DNA of 5,577 bases from Chloroflexota bacterium (GCA_016200825.1 JACQEA010000158.1:1-5577); one strand, 5' to 3'; counted from the stretch's first letter, positions 1-5,577 are shown. The notes: generated by a model not told the origin, from the letters alone. A program made the numbers and translations.

Positions 1-1329
1 TCGGGTTATACGGCGACGACGCCGACGATTGTCGCGGCAAACGTCTCACCGTGCCTGACCACCGACGTGCCATTCGGTTTACAACAATCAACGCCAACAC
101 CAACGGCGACAAATACGTTCACTCCAACAAACACTGCGACGTTCACTCCGACCAATACGCCGACAAACACACCAACGAATACAGCAACGCCGACGAACAC
201 GCCGATTCCGCCAACCACCACGCCGACGCCGACGAATACTGCAACACCAACGCCGACGCGCACGAATACGCCAACGAAGACGAACACGCCAACCAATACG
301 CCAACGAATACTCCGACGAATACACCGACGAACACGCCAACCAATACACCGACGAACACGCCGACGAATACCGCGACGCCAACGCCATTGCCCGGCAATT
401 TGTGTGTCCTCGTCTATAACGATTTGAATAGCAATGGCACCCGCGAGGGTGGCGAAGGATTACTCGCGAACGCGCAGATTACGATAAAAAATCAGAGCGG
501 CACAACCGTCGCGACGTACACCACCGACGGCATCAACGAGCCAAAATGTTTTTCGCTTGCGCCTGCGACGTACAACGTGACCGAAACAAATCCGCCGGGT
601 TTTACTTCGACCTCGCCCGATCTTGCCGCGGCAGTTGTTGCGTCTACCTTCACGACGAATGTAGAGTTTGGTGATATTGCTTCTACACCCACGCCAACGA
701 ACACGCCCGCGCCCGCGCCAACCGATACGCCGACACCGACTGCAACCGATACTCCAACTCCAACGAATACGCCGACGAATACGCCAACATCAACACCAAC
801 ATTTACGCCCACGCCCAGCACCGGCACGGTATGTCTGACCGTTTATAACGACCTCAATTCGAATGGCAGTAATGACTCTGAACCAAAGCTTGCGAACGCG
901 CAATTGACGATTAAAGATTCGAGCGGTGCAACAATCGCGACGTACACGACTGACGGCATCAATGAGCCGAAGTGTTTTTCCAATCTGACACCCGGCGTTT
1001 ACAATATCACTGAAATAAATCCACCCGGCTTTTCTTCGACGACACCGGATTTGATCGCGGCATTTATCGCCGCGGGATTCACCACCAACGCAGATTTCGG
1101 CGACATTGCGTCCACGCCAACACCGTCACCAACTTTTACTTTCACTCCGACCAACACACCAACATCAACGCCAACATTTACGCCGACGAACACACCGACC
1201 AATACAGCAACGCCAACTCCAACTAATACACCGACCGCGACAAATACTCCAACCAATACACCGACTCCAACTCCAAGTGTTGGCACACTTTGTTTGCTCG
1301 TTTATCACGATTTGAATAGCCAACGGTAG
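1..1329 (+). CDS. Large SdrD B-like repeat surface protein, N-terminal-side fragment (partial, frame-broken)
   Basis: The frame is open from the first base, so the true start and any signal peptide lie to the left; the ATG-like start near 67 falls inside coding sequence and is not real. Residues 1-29 are the tail of a beta-sandwich domain (GYTATTP, then DVPFGLQQ). Then follow a 103-residue Thr/Pro/Asn linker (88-396), domain D1 (397-681), a linker (682-825), domain D2 (826-1110), a linker (1111-1284) and the first residues of D3 (LCLLVYHDLNS). The frame ends at TAG 1327-1329 only because it shifts at about 1321; D3 continues in the next frame. Each domain begins with Cys-x-x-VYNDLNSNG, an EF-hand-like calcium loop as in SdrD B-repeats, and has a second Cys in EPKCF. 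Probable role, inferred: extracellular stalk or adhesin. The repeat family call is firm; the function is not known. Confidence 0.85.
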   Translation, partial: SGYTATTPTIVAANVSPCLTTDVPFGLQQSTPTPTATNTFTPTNTATFTPTNTPTNTPTNTATPTNTPIPPTTTPTPTNTATPTPTRTNTPTKTNTPTNTPTNTPTNTPTNTPTNTPTNTPTNTATPTPLPGNLCVLVYNDLNSNGTREGGEGLLANAQITIKNQSGTTVATYTTDGINEPKCFSLAPATYNVTETNPPGFTSTSPDLAAAVVASTFTTNVEFGDIASTPTPTNTPAPAPTDTPTPTATDTPTPTNTPTNTPTSTPTFTPTPSTGTVCLTVYNDLNSNGSNDSEPKLANAQLTIKDSSGATIATYTTDGINEPKCFSNLTPGVYNITEINPPGFSSTTPDLIAAFIAAGFTTNADFGDIASTPTPSPTFTFTPTNTPTSTPTFTPTNTPTNTATPTPTNTPTATNTPTNTPTPTPSVGTLCLLVYHDLNSQR

Positions 1330-1569
1330 CGAACCGCATTGTATCGCGAACCTCACGCCGGGCGTTTACAATATCACTGAAACAAATCCACCCGGCTTTA
1401 CTTCGACGACGCCGGATTTGATCGCGGCATTTATCGCCGCGGGATTTACGACGAGCGCAGATTTCGGCGATATCGCGTTCACGCCAACACCGTCACCAAC
1501 TTTTACATTCACTCCGACCAACACACCAACATCAACGCCAACATTTACTCCGACGAACACACCGACCAA
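985..1569 (+). repeat. Near-identical direct repeat, D2 end plus linker versus D3 end plus linker
   Basis: The segment 985-1202 (LTPGVYN of D2 into its linker) recurs at 1352-1569 (same region of D3), offset 367 bp. By eye there are about fifteen mismatches, most of them synonymous. This includes the linker stretch TPTPSPTFTFTPTNTPTSTP, where synonymous codons are also shared, so it reflects recent duplication and not merely selection on the protein. The 367-bp offset is not a multiple of three, matching the frame break in D3. Confidence 0.8.
1285..1477 (+). other. Damaged domain D3: internal loss plus frameshift
   Basis: D3 begins normally (TLCLLVYHDLNS, frame 1) and then jumps to NGSEPHCIANLTPGVYN in frame 2. 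Compared with D2 and D4 it lacks about 31-32 codons: the second half of the calcium loop, the LLANAQ strand, and the strand ending TYTTDG. It also carries one extra base, readable as CC for C at 1320-1321, so the frame does not resume and TAG follows at 1327. The rest of the domain, through FTTSADFGDIA, is intact. D2 has two Glu-Pro sites (SEPKLAN and NEPKCF); joining the first to the second would produce the observed GSEPHC. That mechanism is inference. Confidence 0.8.
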
Positions 1570-4500
1570 CACGTCAACATCAACTCCAACCAACACGCCG
1601 ACAAATACGCCAACGTCAACTCCAACATTTACGCCGACACCAAACACCGGCGCGCTGTGCGTTCTCGTTTATCATGATTTGAATTCAAATGGTTCGCGCG
1701 ATGTCGGTGAAGGATTACTTGCGAACGCGCAGATCACGGTGAAAAATTCCGGCGGCGCAACGATTGCAACGTACACCACTGATGGCGTGAATGAACCGAA
1801 ATGTTTTTCCGCGCTCGCGCCGGACACGTACACCATTAGCGAAATCAATCCGCCGGGATTTACATCCACGACGCCCGATCTTGTCGCGGCGGTTGTGATC
1901 GCGGCATTTACAACGAATGTAGATTTTGGCGACATCGCGTCAACACCGACACCGACCGCGACTTTAACTTTCACACCAACTGCCACGAGTACGTCAACCA
2001 ACACACCAACTTTCACGCCGACCAATACGCCGACCGCGACATCAACCAGTACGCCAACAGCAACAACAACTATTATTCCGACGAACACGTCAACATCAAC
2101 AGCGACCAACACGCCGACGAATACGCCAACCTCAACTCCGACATTTACGCCGACACCAAGCACCGGCGCGCTGTGCGTTCTCGTTTATCATGATTTGAAC
2201 TCGAATGGTTCGCGCGATGTAGGCGAAGGATTGCTCGCGAACGCGCAGATAATCGTCAAAGATTCCGGCAATAATACGATCGCGACGTACACGACCGACG
2301 GCGTAAATGAACCGAAATGTTTTTCGAATCTCACGCCGGGCGTTTACAATATTTCGGAAACCAATCCACCGGGTTTCACTTCGACAACTCCGGATCTCGC
2401 CGCCGCGTTTATCGCCGCGGGTTTTACGACCACAGTTGATTTTGGAGACATCGCGTCCACACCAACTCCAACTTCAACGACTACGGCGACGCTCACAAAT
2501 ACCGCGACCAATACGCCGACAATCACGCCCTTGCCTGCGCCAACAGAAACGTCAACGCCCACTGTAACGAACACTGCAACCGCGACCTCAACTCCAACCG
2601 CGACTTTGACCGCGACTCCAACCTTCACTTCAACTCCGAACGTTGGCGCGGTTTGCATTTCAGTTTATAACGATCTCGACGGCAACGGTACGCACGACAG
2701 CGGTGAGCCATTACTTGCGAACGCGCAGATCACGATCAAAAATTCTTCCAATATCAACGTCGGATCATTTACAACGGATGGCGTCACCGAGCCGCATTGT
2801 TTTTCAAATTTGCCTGCGGGCGTGTACACCATCAGTGAAATAAATCCCGGCGGATTCACTTCGACCACGCCGGATCTGGTGGCGGCATTTATCGCGGGAG
2901 GATTTACGACGACCGTTGATTTTGGCGATCAACTTTCAACTCCCACGCCGACGGTCACGACGACCGCGACGCTGACGATAACTAACACGCCGACAAACAC
3001 TGCCACCGCGACTCTAATAATTACTTTTACACCGACGACGACGCCGACATCAACTCCGACGCTAACGATTACGCCGACACCAACGCTAACACTCACGCCA
3101 ACGCCGACGCTGACCAGCACGCCAACGGTTACCTTCACGCCTACGCCCAACATCGGCGCGATTTGTGTTTCCGTTTATAACGATCTCAATGGAAACGGAA
3201 TAAATGACGCGGAAACATTTCTCGCTAACGCACAAATCGCGATTAGAAATTCTGCGAACGTGACCGTCGCGTCCTTCATCACCGATGGCGTGACCGAGCC
3301 GCGCTGCTTTGCGAATTTGCCATCCGGTATTTACATCGTGTTGACGCCAACCCCAACCAACACGCCCGGTCTTGGAACGTTATGCGTTCTCGCGTACAAC
3401 GATTTCAACGCGAACGGTTCGCGCGATCTCGGCGAGCCGTCACTCGCTGGCGCAACCATCGCGATCAAAACGATCACCAACATTCCGATCACTACTTTTA
3501 CAACCGACGGTGTTAGCGAACCGCGTTGCTTTGGAAATATCCCCATCGGATTTTATTTGATTACGGAAACGAATCCATCCGGCGCGATTTCCACCACGCC
3601 GGATACGGTCGCGGCATTCATCACTTCCGGTTTCGCAACGATTGTCGAATTCGGCGATCAACAATCTGCAACGCCAACGCCAACGCGCACACCACTCGGC
3701 GCGCCGACCGACACGCCTACACCGACGCCAACTTCTGTTCCAACCGGCGCGTTGTGTGTGATCGCGTTTGAAGATTTGAATGGCGATGGTGTGCGCGATC
3801 CGGGTGAGAGTTTGCTTGCGGGCGCGCACATCACGGTGAAAAATTCCAGCAACGTTACGCTAATGAATTTTACGACGGATGGTTTCAGCGAACCCGCGTG
3901 CGTTCCGCCGACGCGAACCCGCACGCCGACCATCACGCCGACTTTTACGCGCACTCCAACGCGAACACCAACGCCAATCGCCGCGTTCACAACGAATCTG
4001 CCGGATCCCAAAGGGCTGACGGTGGATACGGCGCGCAATCGTTTGTTCTCGACCGGCAACACGCGTAATTCCGTTTTCGTTTGGGATGAAATCCAACGTC
4101 GAACGATTGCGACGATCGCGGTTGAATCGCGCCCGTGGGGTGTGGGCGTGGTGAATAATCGCGCGTTTGTGGCGAACAACGGCAGCGCGTCGGTTTCCGT
4201 CATCGACGCGCAAACTCTCACGCGTCTCACCAACATTCGCCTCAACGATTCGCGCGCGGCGATTCAATGCGATGGCGGACCCACGCACGTCGTCGTCAAT
4301 CCAAATACCAATCGCGTTTACGTCGCGTTGTACGGTCAAGGGCGCGTTGCGGTCATTGACGCGACGACTAACACACTCATTGATTGTTTGCGCGCGGATC
4401 TAGGAACTTTTTCCGTCGCGATCAATCTCGCGCTCAATCGCCTCTACGTTACCAATCGCGATGCCCAAAGCGTGCAAGTTTTTGATGTGAGCGTTGTGCC

Positions 4501-4753
4501 GGGTAGATTGATTCAAACCGTTTCCGTTGGCGGTGTCGCGTTCAACGTCCAAGTTAATCCGACGACGAATCAAGTGTACGTGATGGTCGCGACCAATCCG
4601 CCTGATTTTGATCAAGCAAATCTCTTGCGCGTGTATAACGCCAATTCGTTCGGCGCGCTCACGCTCGCGGCGAGTATGCGCATCGGCAACACCGAAGACG
4701 GCGGAATGTTGTGGGTGAGTCAAGCCAACGGAAATCAATTAGGCGGACCATAA
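1322..4753 (+). CDS. Large SdrD B-like repeat surface protein, C-terminal-side fragment with beta-propeller
   Basis: This continues the gene to the left in the next frame; homology resumes at 1322 (NGSEPHCIANLTPGVYN). The first usable start (TTG 1418) lies within domain D3 and has no credible ribosome site, so this is not an independent gene. It encodes about 1,143 residues: the rest of D3, domains D4-D9 joined by Thr/Pro-rich linkers, and a C-terminal YVTN-like beta-propeller (from 3977). D7 (3158-3340) and D9 (3749-3901) are cut short in frame. The stop is TAA 4751-4753. No LPXTG sorting signal, hydrophobic tail or transmembrane segment is visible at the C-terminus (it ends QLGGP), so how it is held at the cell surface is unclear, and it may be released. 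The product is probably an exported stalk-plus-head protein binding a surface or ligand. That is inference from architecture; no catalytic motif was seen. Confidence 0.85.
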   Translation, partial: NGSEPHCIANLTPGVYNITETNPPGFTSTTPDLIAAFIAAGFTTSADFGDIAFTPTPSPTFTFTPTNTPTSTPTFTPTNTPTNTSTSTPTNTPTNTPTSTPTFTPTPNTGALCVLVYHDLNSNGSRDVGEGLLANAQITVKNSGGATIATYTTDGVNEPKCFSALAPDTYTISEINPPGFTSTTPDLVAAVVIAAFTTNVDFGDIASTPTPTATLTFTPTATSTSTNTPTFTPTNTPTATSTSTPTATTTIIPTNTSTSTATNTPTNTPTSTPTFTPTPSTGALCVLVYHDLNSNGSRDVGEGLLANAQIIVKDSGNNTIATYTTDGVNEPKCFSNLTPGVYNISETNPPGFTSTTPDLAAAFIAAGFTTTVDFGDIASTPTPTSTTTATLTNTATNTPTITPLPAPTETSTPTVTNTATATSTPTATLTATPTFTSTPNVGAVCISVYNDLDGNGTHDSGEPLLANAQITIKNSSNINVGSFTTDGVTEPHCFSNLPAGVYTISEINPGGFTSTTPDLVAAFIAGGFTTTVDFGDQLSTPTPTVTTTATLTITNTPTNTATATLIITFTPTTTPTSTPTLTITPTPTLTLTPTPTLTSTPTVTFTPTPNIGAICVSVYNDLNGNGINDAETFLANAQIAIRNSANVTVASFITDGVTEPRCFANLPSGIYIVLTPTPTNTPGLGTLCVLAYNDFNANGSRDLGEPSLAGATIAIKTITNIPITTFTTDGVSEPRCFGNIPIGFYLITETNPSGAISTTPDTVAAFITSGFATIVEFGDQQSATPTPTRTPLGAPTDTPTPTPTSVPTGALCVIAFEDLNGDGVRDPGESLLAGAHITVKNSSNVTLMNFTTDGFSEPACVPPTRTRTPTITPTFTRTPTRTPTPIAAFTTNLPDPKGLTVDTARNRLFSTGNTRNSVFVWDEIQRRTIATIAVESRPWGVGVVNNRAFVANNGSASVSVIDAQTLTRLTNIRLNDSRAAIQCDGGPTHVVVNPNTNRVYVALYGQGRVAVIDATTNTLIDCLRADLGTFSVAINLALNRLYVTNRDAQSVQVFDVSVVPGRLIQTVSVGGVAFNVQVNPTTNQVYVMVATNPPDFDQANLLRVYNANSFGALTLAASMRIGNTEDGGMLWVSQANGNQLGGP
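1643..2280 (+). repeat. Recent duplication, D4 versus D5
   Basis: The start of D4 and the start of D5 share an exact 39-bp match (1645-1683 and 2161-2199), with high similarity continuing through NGSRDVGEGLLANAQ and into the preceding TPTSTPTFTPTP linker. The offset is 516 bp (172 codons), in frame. It indicates recent tandem duplication or gene conversion within the array. Confidence 0.75.
3977..4750 (+). other. C-terminal YVTN-like beta-propeller domain (about five blades)
   Basis: This is 258 residues of the repeat protein. Blade-like units recur every 43-54 residues: PKGLTVDTARNRLFSTG; WGVGVVNNRAFVANNGSASVSVIDAQT; THVVVNPNTNRVYVAL...VAVIDATTNT; SVAINLALNRLYVTNRDAQSVQVFD; NVQVNPTTNQVYVMV...LLRVYNANS. 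The repeated NP-x-TNRVYV followed by a VxVIDxxT strand is the hallmark of YVTN/NHL-type propellers, which usually serve as binding scaffolds. After the fifth unit the sequence starts another (GGMLWVSQANGNQ) and stops. Propellers of this kind normally close with six or seven blades, so it is either short or truncated. The ligand is unknown. Confidence 0.75.
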
Positions 4754-4795
4754 AATAACAAGGGCGACCGTTTTGATCGCCCTTGTTATTTTTTT
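4752..4795 (+). terminator. Strong intrinsic terminator, probably bidirectional
   Basis: A perfect 16-bp inverted repeat (4752-4767 with 4777-4792) encloses a 9-nt loop. The GC-rich core AGGGCGA/TCGCCCT is followed by seven T (4789-4795). The left arm begins inside the TAA stop of the repeat-protein gene. Read from the minus strand the same hairpin is followed by TTTTA, so it can also end transcription of the convergent typA gene, whose stop lies about 35 bp away. Confidence 0.92.
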
Positions 4796-4820
4796 CTCTG
4801 TGTTCTCTGTGTCTCTGTAG
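4796..4820. repeat. Short CTCTGTG-rich intergenic repeat
   Basis: After the terminator T-run come three imperfect copies of CTCTGTG/CTCTGTA, with TTCTCTGTG between them. From general knowledge, very similar TTCTCTGTGTCTCTGTGG elements recur between genes in many bacterial genomes, including Chloroflexota, and give spurious FSLCSLCLC translations. Here it fills most of the gap between two convergent genes. Its function is unknown. Confidence 0.5.
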
Positions 4821-4828
4821 TGAAATTC

Positions 4829-5134
4829 TTATGCCATTGCGCGCGCGGCGGCTTTATCTTTCGCCACGACGGATTTATGCCGGTCTTCCGTTCCCAAAAT
4901 TCTTTTGCGAATGCGATAATTTTTCGGCGTTACTTCCACCAACTCGTCGTCCGAAATATATTCGATCGTTTCGTCCAGACTCATCACGCGCGGCGGCGTG
5001 AGTTGTACCGAAATATCGGAATTCGAACTGCGAATGTTGGTCATGTGTTTTTTCTTGCACACGTTCACCGCAATATCGCCCACCCGCGCCTGCTCGCCGA
5101 TCACCATGCCTTCGTAAACTTCCGCGCCGGGACC
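4829..5134 (-). CDS. typA: TypA/BipA translational GTPase, C-terminal fragment
   Basis: This is the last ~101 residues of TypA in a different frame from the rest of the gene. It resumes at GPGAEVYEGMVIGEQ (5132-5134 downward) and continues with the C-terminal-domain signatures VNVCKKKHMTNIRSS, LTPPRVMSLDETIEYI, DDELVEVTPK and RIRKRIL, ending AARAMA with TAA at 4829-4831. The ATG at 5105-5107 falls at the Met of EGMVIGE, inside the domain, so it is not a true start. Between GYL of the preceding fragment and GPG here, TypA proteins normally carry about 35-40 more residues (GEI, GSLVA, YAL, RG-x-LFI motifs); these are absent. The domain is incomplete as written: either typA is a pseudogene here or the assembly lacks about 110 bp. 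Confidence 0.88.
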   Translation of the reverse strand, partial: GPGAEVYEGMVIGEQARVGDIAVNVCKKKHMTNIRSSNSDISVQLTPPRVMSLDETIEYISDDELVEVTPKNYRIRKRILGTEDRHKSVVAKDKAAARAMA

Positions 5135-5577
5135 GGCAGATAGCCGAAAAAAAGCGCGTGCATAATTCCTGTGCCGCGCGTCGCGGTAAGAAATTTGGAA
5201 CGGAATCCCAACAATCCGCGTGTCGGCACGAGATACCGCAAATGCACACTGCCATCGTCCGACGTTTGCATCTCTTTCATTTGCGCGTGCCGCGTGCCGA
5301 GCATTTCCATCACCGTGCCGAGAAAATCATTCGCCACTTCGATAAAAACATCTTCCACCGGCTCCAACCGTTTTCCTTTTTCTTCTTTGAAAATTACTTC
5401 GGGCTTGCTCACTTGAAACTCGTACCCTTCGCGGCGCATCGTCTCGATCAAAATCACCAAATGCAACTCGCCGCGTCCGGAAACGATAAACGTATCCGGC
5501 GATTCGGTTTCATCCACGCGTAAACTCACATTCGATTCCAATTCTTTGAACAAGCGATCGCGCAAACGTCGCGATGT
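5101..5577 (-). CDS. typA: TypA/BipA translational GTPase, middle fragment (partial, frame-broken)
   Basis: TypA (BipA) is a ribosome-binding GTPase of the EF-G family involved in ribosome assembly and stress adaptation. The frame runs in from the right edge, so the GTPase domain is outside the window. The visible 158 residues start TSRRLRDRLFKELESNVSLRV and continue through SGRGELHL, MRREGYEFQVSKPEVI (end of domain III into domain V), EPVEDVFIEV and RGLLGFRSKFLTATRGTGIMHALFFGY (end of V, start of the TypA-specific C-terminal domain). The match to TypA is strong throughout. After GYL the frame runs into PVPARKFTKAW and a stop at 5101-5103, which does not resemble TypA; the true continuation is in another frame from 5134 down. 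In-frame starts inside this piece are not real. It is convergent with the repeat-protein gene. Confidence 0.9.
   Translation of the reverse strand, partial: TSRRLRDRLFKELESNVSLRVDETESPDTFIVSGRGELHLVILIETMRREGYEFQVSKPEVIFKEEKGKRLEPVEDVFIEVANDFLGTVMEMLGTRHAQMKEMQTSDDGSVHLRYLVPTRGLLGFRSKFLTATRGTGIMHALFFGYLPVPARKFTKAW

Larger units (their letters stand above)
397..3901 (+). repeat. Nine-copy array of Ca-loop / Cys-pair beta-sandwich domains (D1-D9)
   Basis: Domain coordinates are D1 397-681, D2 826-1110, D3 1285-1477 (damaged), D4 1652-1939, D5 2168-2455, D6 2648-2935, D7 3158-3340 (short), D8 3377-3664 and D9 3749-3901 (short). Intact copies are 95-96 residues. Conserved blocks in order: C-x-x-VYNDLN-x-NG, then D and E completing an EF-hand-like loop; LLANAQITIK; TYTTDG; EP-x-CF; LxPGVYNI; E-x-NPPGF; STTPDL; FTT-x-x-DFGD. 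The loop is canonical in D4, D5, D6, D8 and D9 (D9: DLNGDGVRDPGE). In D2 and D7 the Glu is one position early, D1 has Glu in place of the last Asp, and D3 has lost the end of the loop. The two Cys of each domain could form a disulfide. Domain spacing varies from 219 to 516 bp because linker lengths differ. Confidence 0.85.
88..3976 (+). repeat. Low-complexity Thr/Pro/Asn/Ser linkers between domains
   Basis: Ten linkers of TPTNTP/TPTSTPTFTP type sit at 88-396, 682-825, 1111-1284, 1478-1651, 1940-2167, 2456-2647, 2936-3157, 3341-3376, 3665-3748 and 3902-3976. At the protein level they are nearly monotonous hexapeptides; at the DNA level the Thr, Pro and Asn codons alternate among synonyms. Most end in a small turn before the next domain (PSTG, PNTG, PNVG, PNIG). 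They get shorter toward the C-terminus: 103 residues for the first, 12 to 28 for the last three. The last two also become Arg-bearing (TRTPTRTP). Such linkers are expected to be extended, rigid and possibly O-glycosylated; that is inference. The DNA is T-poor on this strand, which leaves the other frames and the opposite strand open and creates many spurious reading frames. Confidence 0.9.

Noticed and set aside
88..396. CRISPR array or tandem satellite
   Set aside because: There is no constant repeat with unique spacers; the periodicity is the three-base codon pattern of a TPTNTP coding region.
6..398. Minus-strand frames rich in VGVFVGVLVGV (also near 492-827, 999-1286, 1366-1647, 1672-2163, 2344-2658, 2929-3153)
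   Set aside because: These are the reverse complement of Thr-Pro linkers, whose low T content on the plus strand prevents stop codons. They track linker positions exactly and have no family resemblance.
51..419. Plus-strand frame rich in His/Asp/Glu/Asn/Tyr (NANTNGDKYVHSNKH)
   Set aside because: It is an out-of-frame reading of the first linker and the following domain start; its composition is explained by ACG/CCG/AAT codons shifted by one base.
1315..1330. Programmed ribosomal frameshift joining the two halves of the repeat protein
   Set aside because: There is no slippery heptamer or downstream structure, and the site also lacks about 31 codons of the domain, which frameshifting cannot restore.
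1418..1420. TTG at 1418 as a real start of a separate 1,111-residue protein
   Set aside because: It lies inside domain D3, homology continues upstream in the same frame to 1322, and there is no ribosome site or intergenic gap.
3658..4339. Minus-strand frames of 159-195 residues opposite D9 and the propeller
   Set aside because: They overlap a well-supported domain-coding region on the plus strand, have no recognisable motif, and have shadow-type composition rich in Arg and Val.
4783..5001. Small plus-strand gene starting FFSLCSLCLCSE
   Set aside because: It begins in the terminator arm and the CTCTGTG repeat, then runs antisense to typA.
5101..5160. Programmed frameshift in typA at the run of seven A (T on the coding strand) near 5147-5153
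   Set aside because: The frame stays correct through the run (HALFFGY); the break comes after it and involves missing conserved residues.

Overview
The window looks like a piece of a Chloroflexota (probably Anaerolineae-like) chromosome or metagenomic contig. This is an inference. It rests on long Thr-Pro linkers of the TPTPTNTP type joining SdrD B-like domains to a YVTN-type beta-propeller, a layout I associate with that phylum, and on a TypA/BipA tail of ordinary bacterial type. No RNA gene, CRISPR array or transposase is visible.

Layout. (1) Positions 1-4753, plus strand: one very large extracellular repeat protein, already open at the left edge. It holds the tail of one domain (1-87) and then nine copies (D1-D9) of a roughly 95-residue Ca-loop/Cys-pair domain. 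The copies are separated by Thr/Pro/Asn/Ser linkers of 12 to 103 residues. A beta-propeller of about five recognisable blades follows (3977-4750). The reading frame is broken at position 1321 inside D3, so the gene appears as two open frames (to 1329, and from 1322 on). (2) Positions 4754-4828: a 75-bp convergent intergenic gap with a strong, nearly symmetric hairpin terminator and a short CTCTGTG-rich repeat. (3) Positions 4829-5577, minus strand: the C-terminal part of typA/bipA, running off the right edge and also broken near 5131-5139, where roughly 35-40 codons of the C-terminal domain are missing.

The two genes are convergent and functionally unrelated: a secreted or surface stalk-and-head protein and a housekeeping translational GTPase. 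They share only the terminator.

The most notable point is a set of internal losses. D3 and TypA each lack roughly 30-40 codons with a net frameshift. D7 and D9 are truncated in frame. The propeller stops early, directly on the terminator. Either the locus is decaying and recombining, or the assembly carries small deletions. Damage to a conserved housekeeping gene at the same scale makes assembly or sequencing error a serious possibility, and read mapping would decide. I found no convincing novel defence or mobile system. The interest lies in the repeat protein's architecture and in the deletions.
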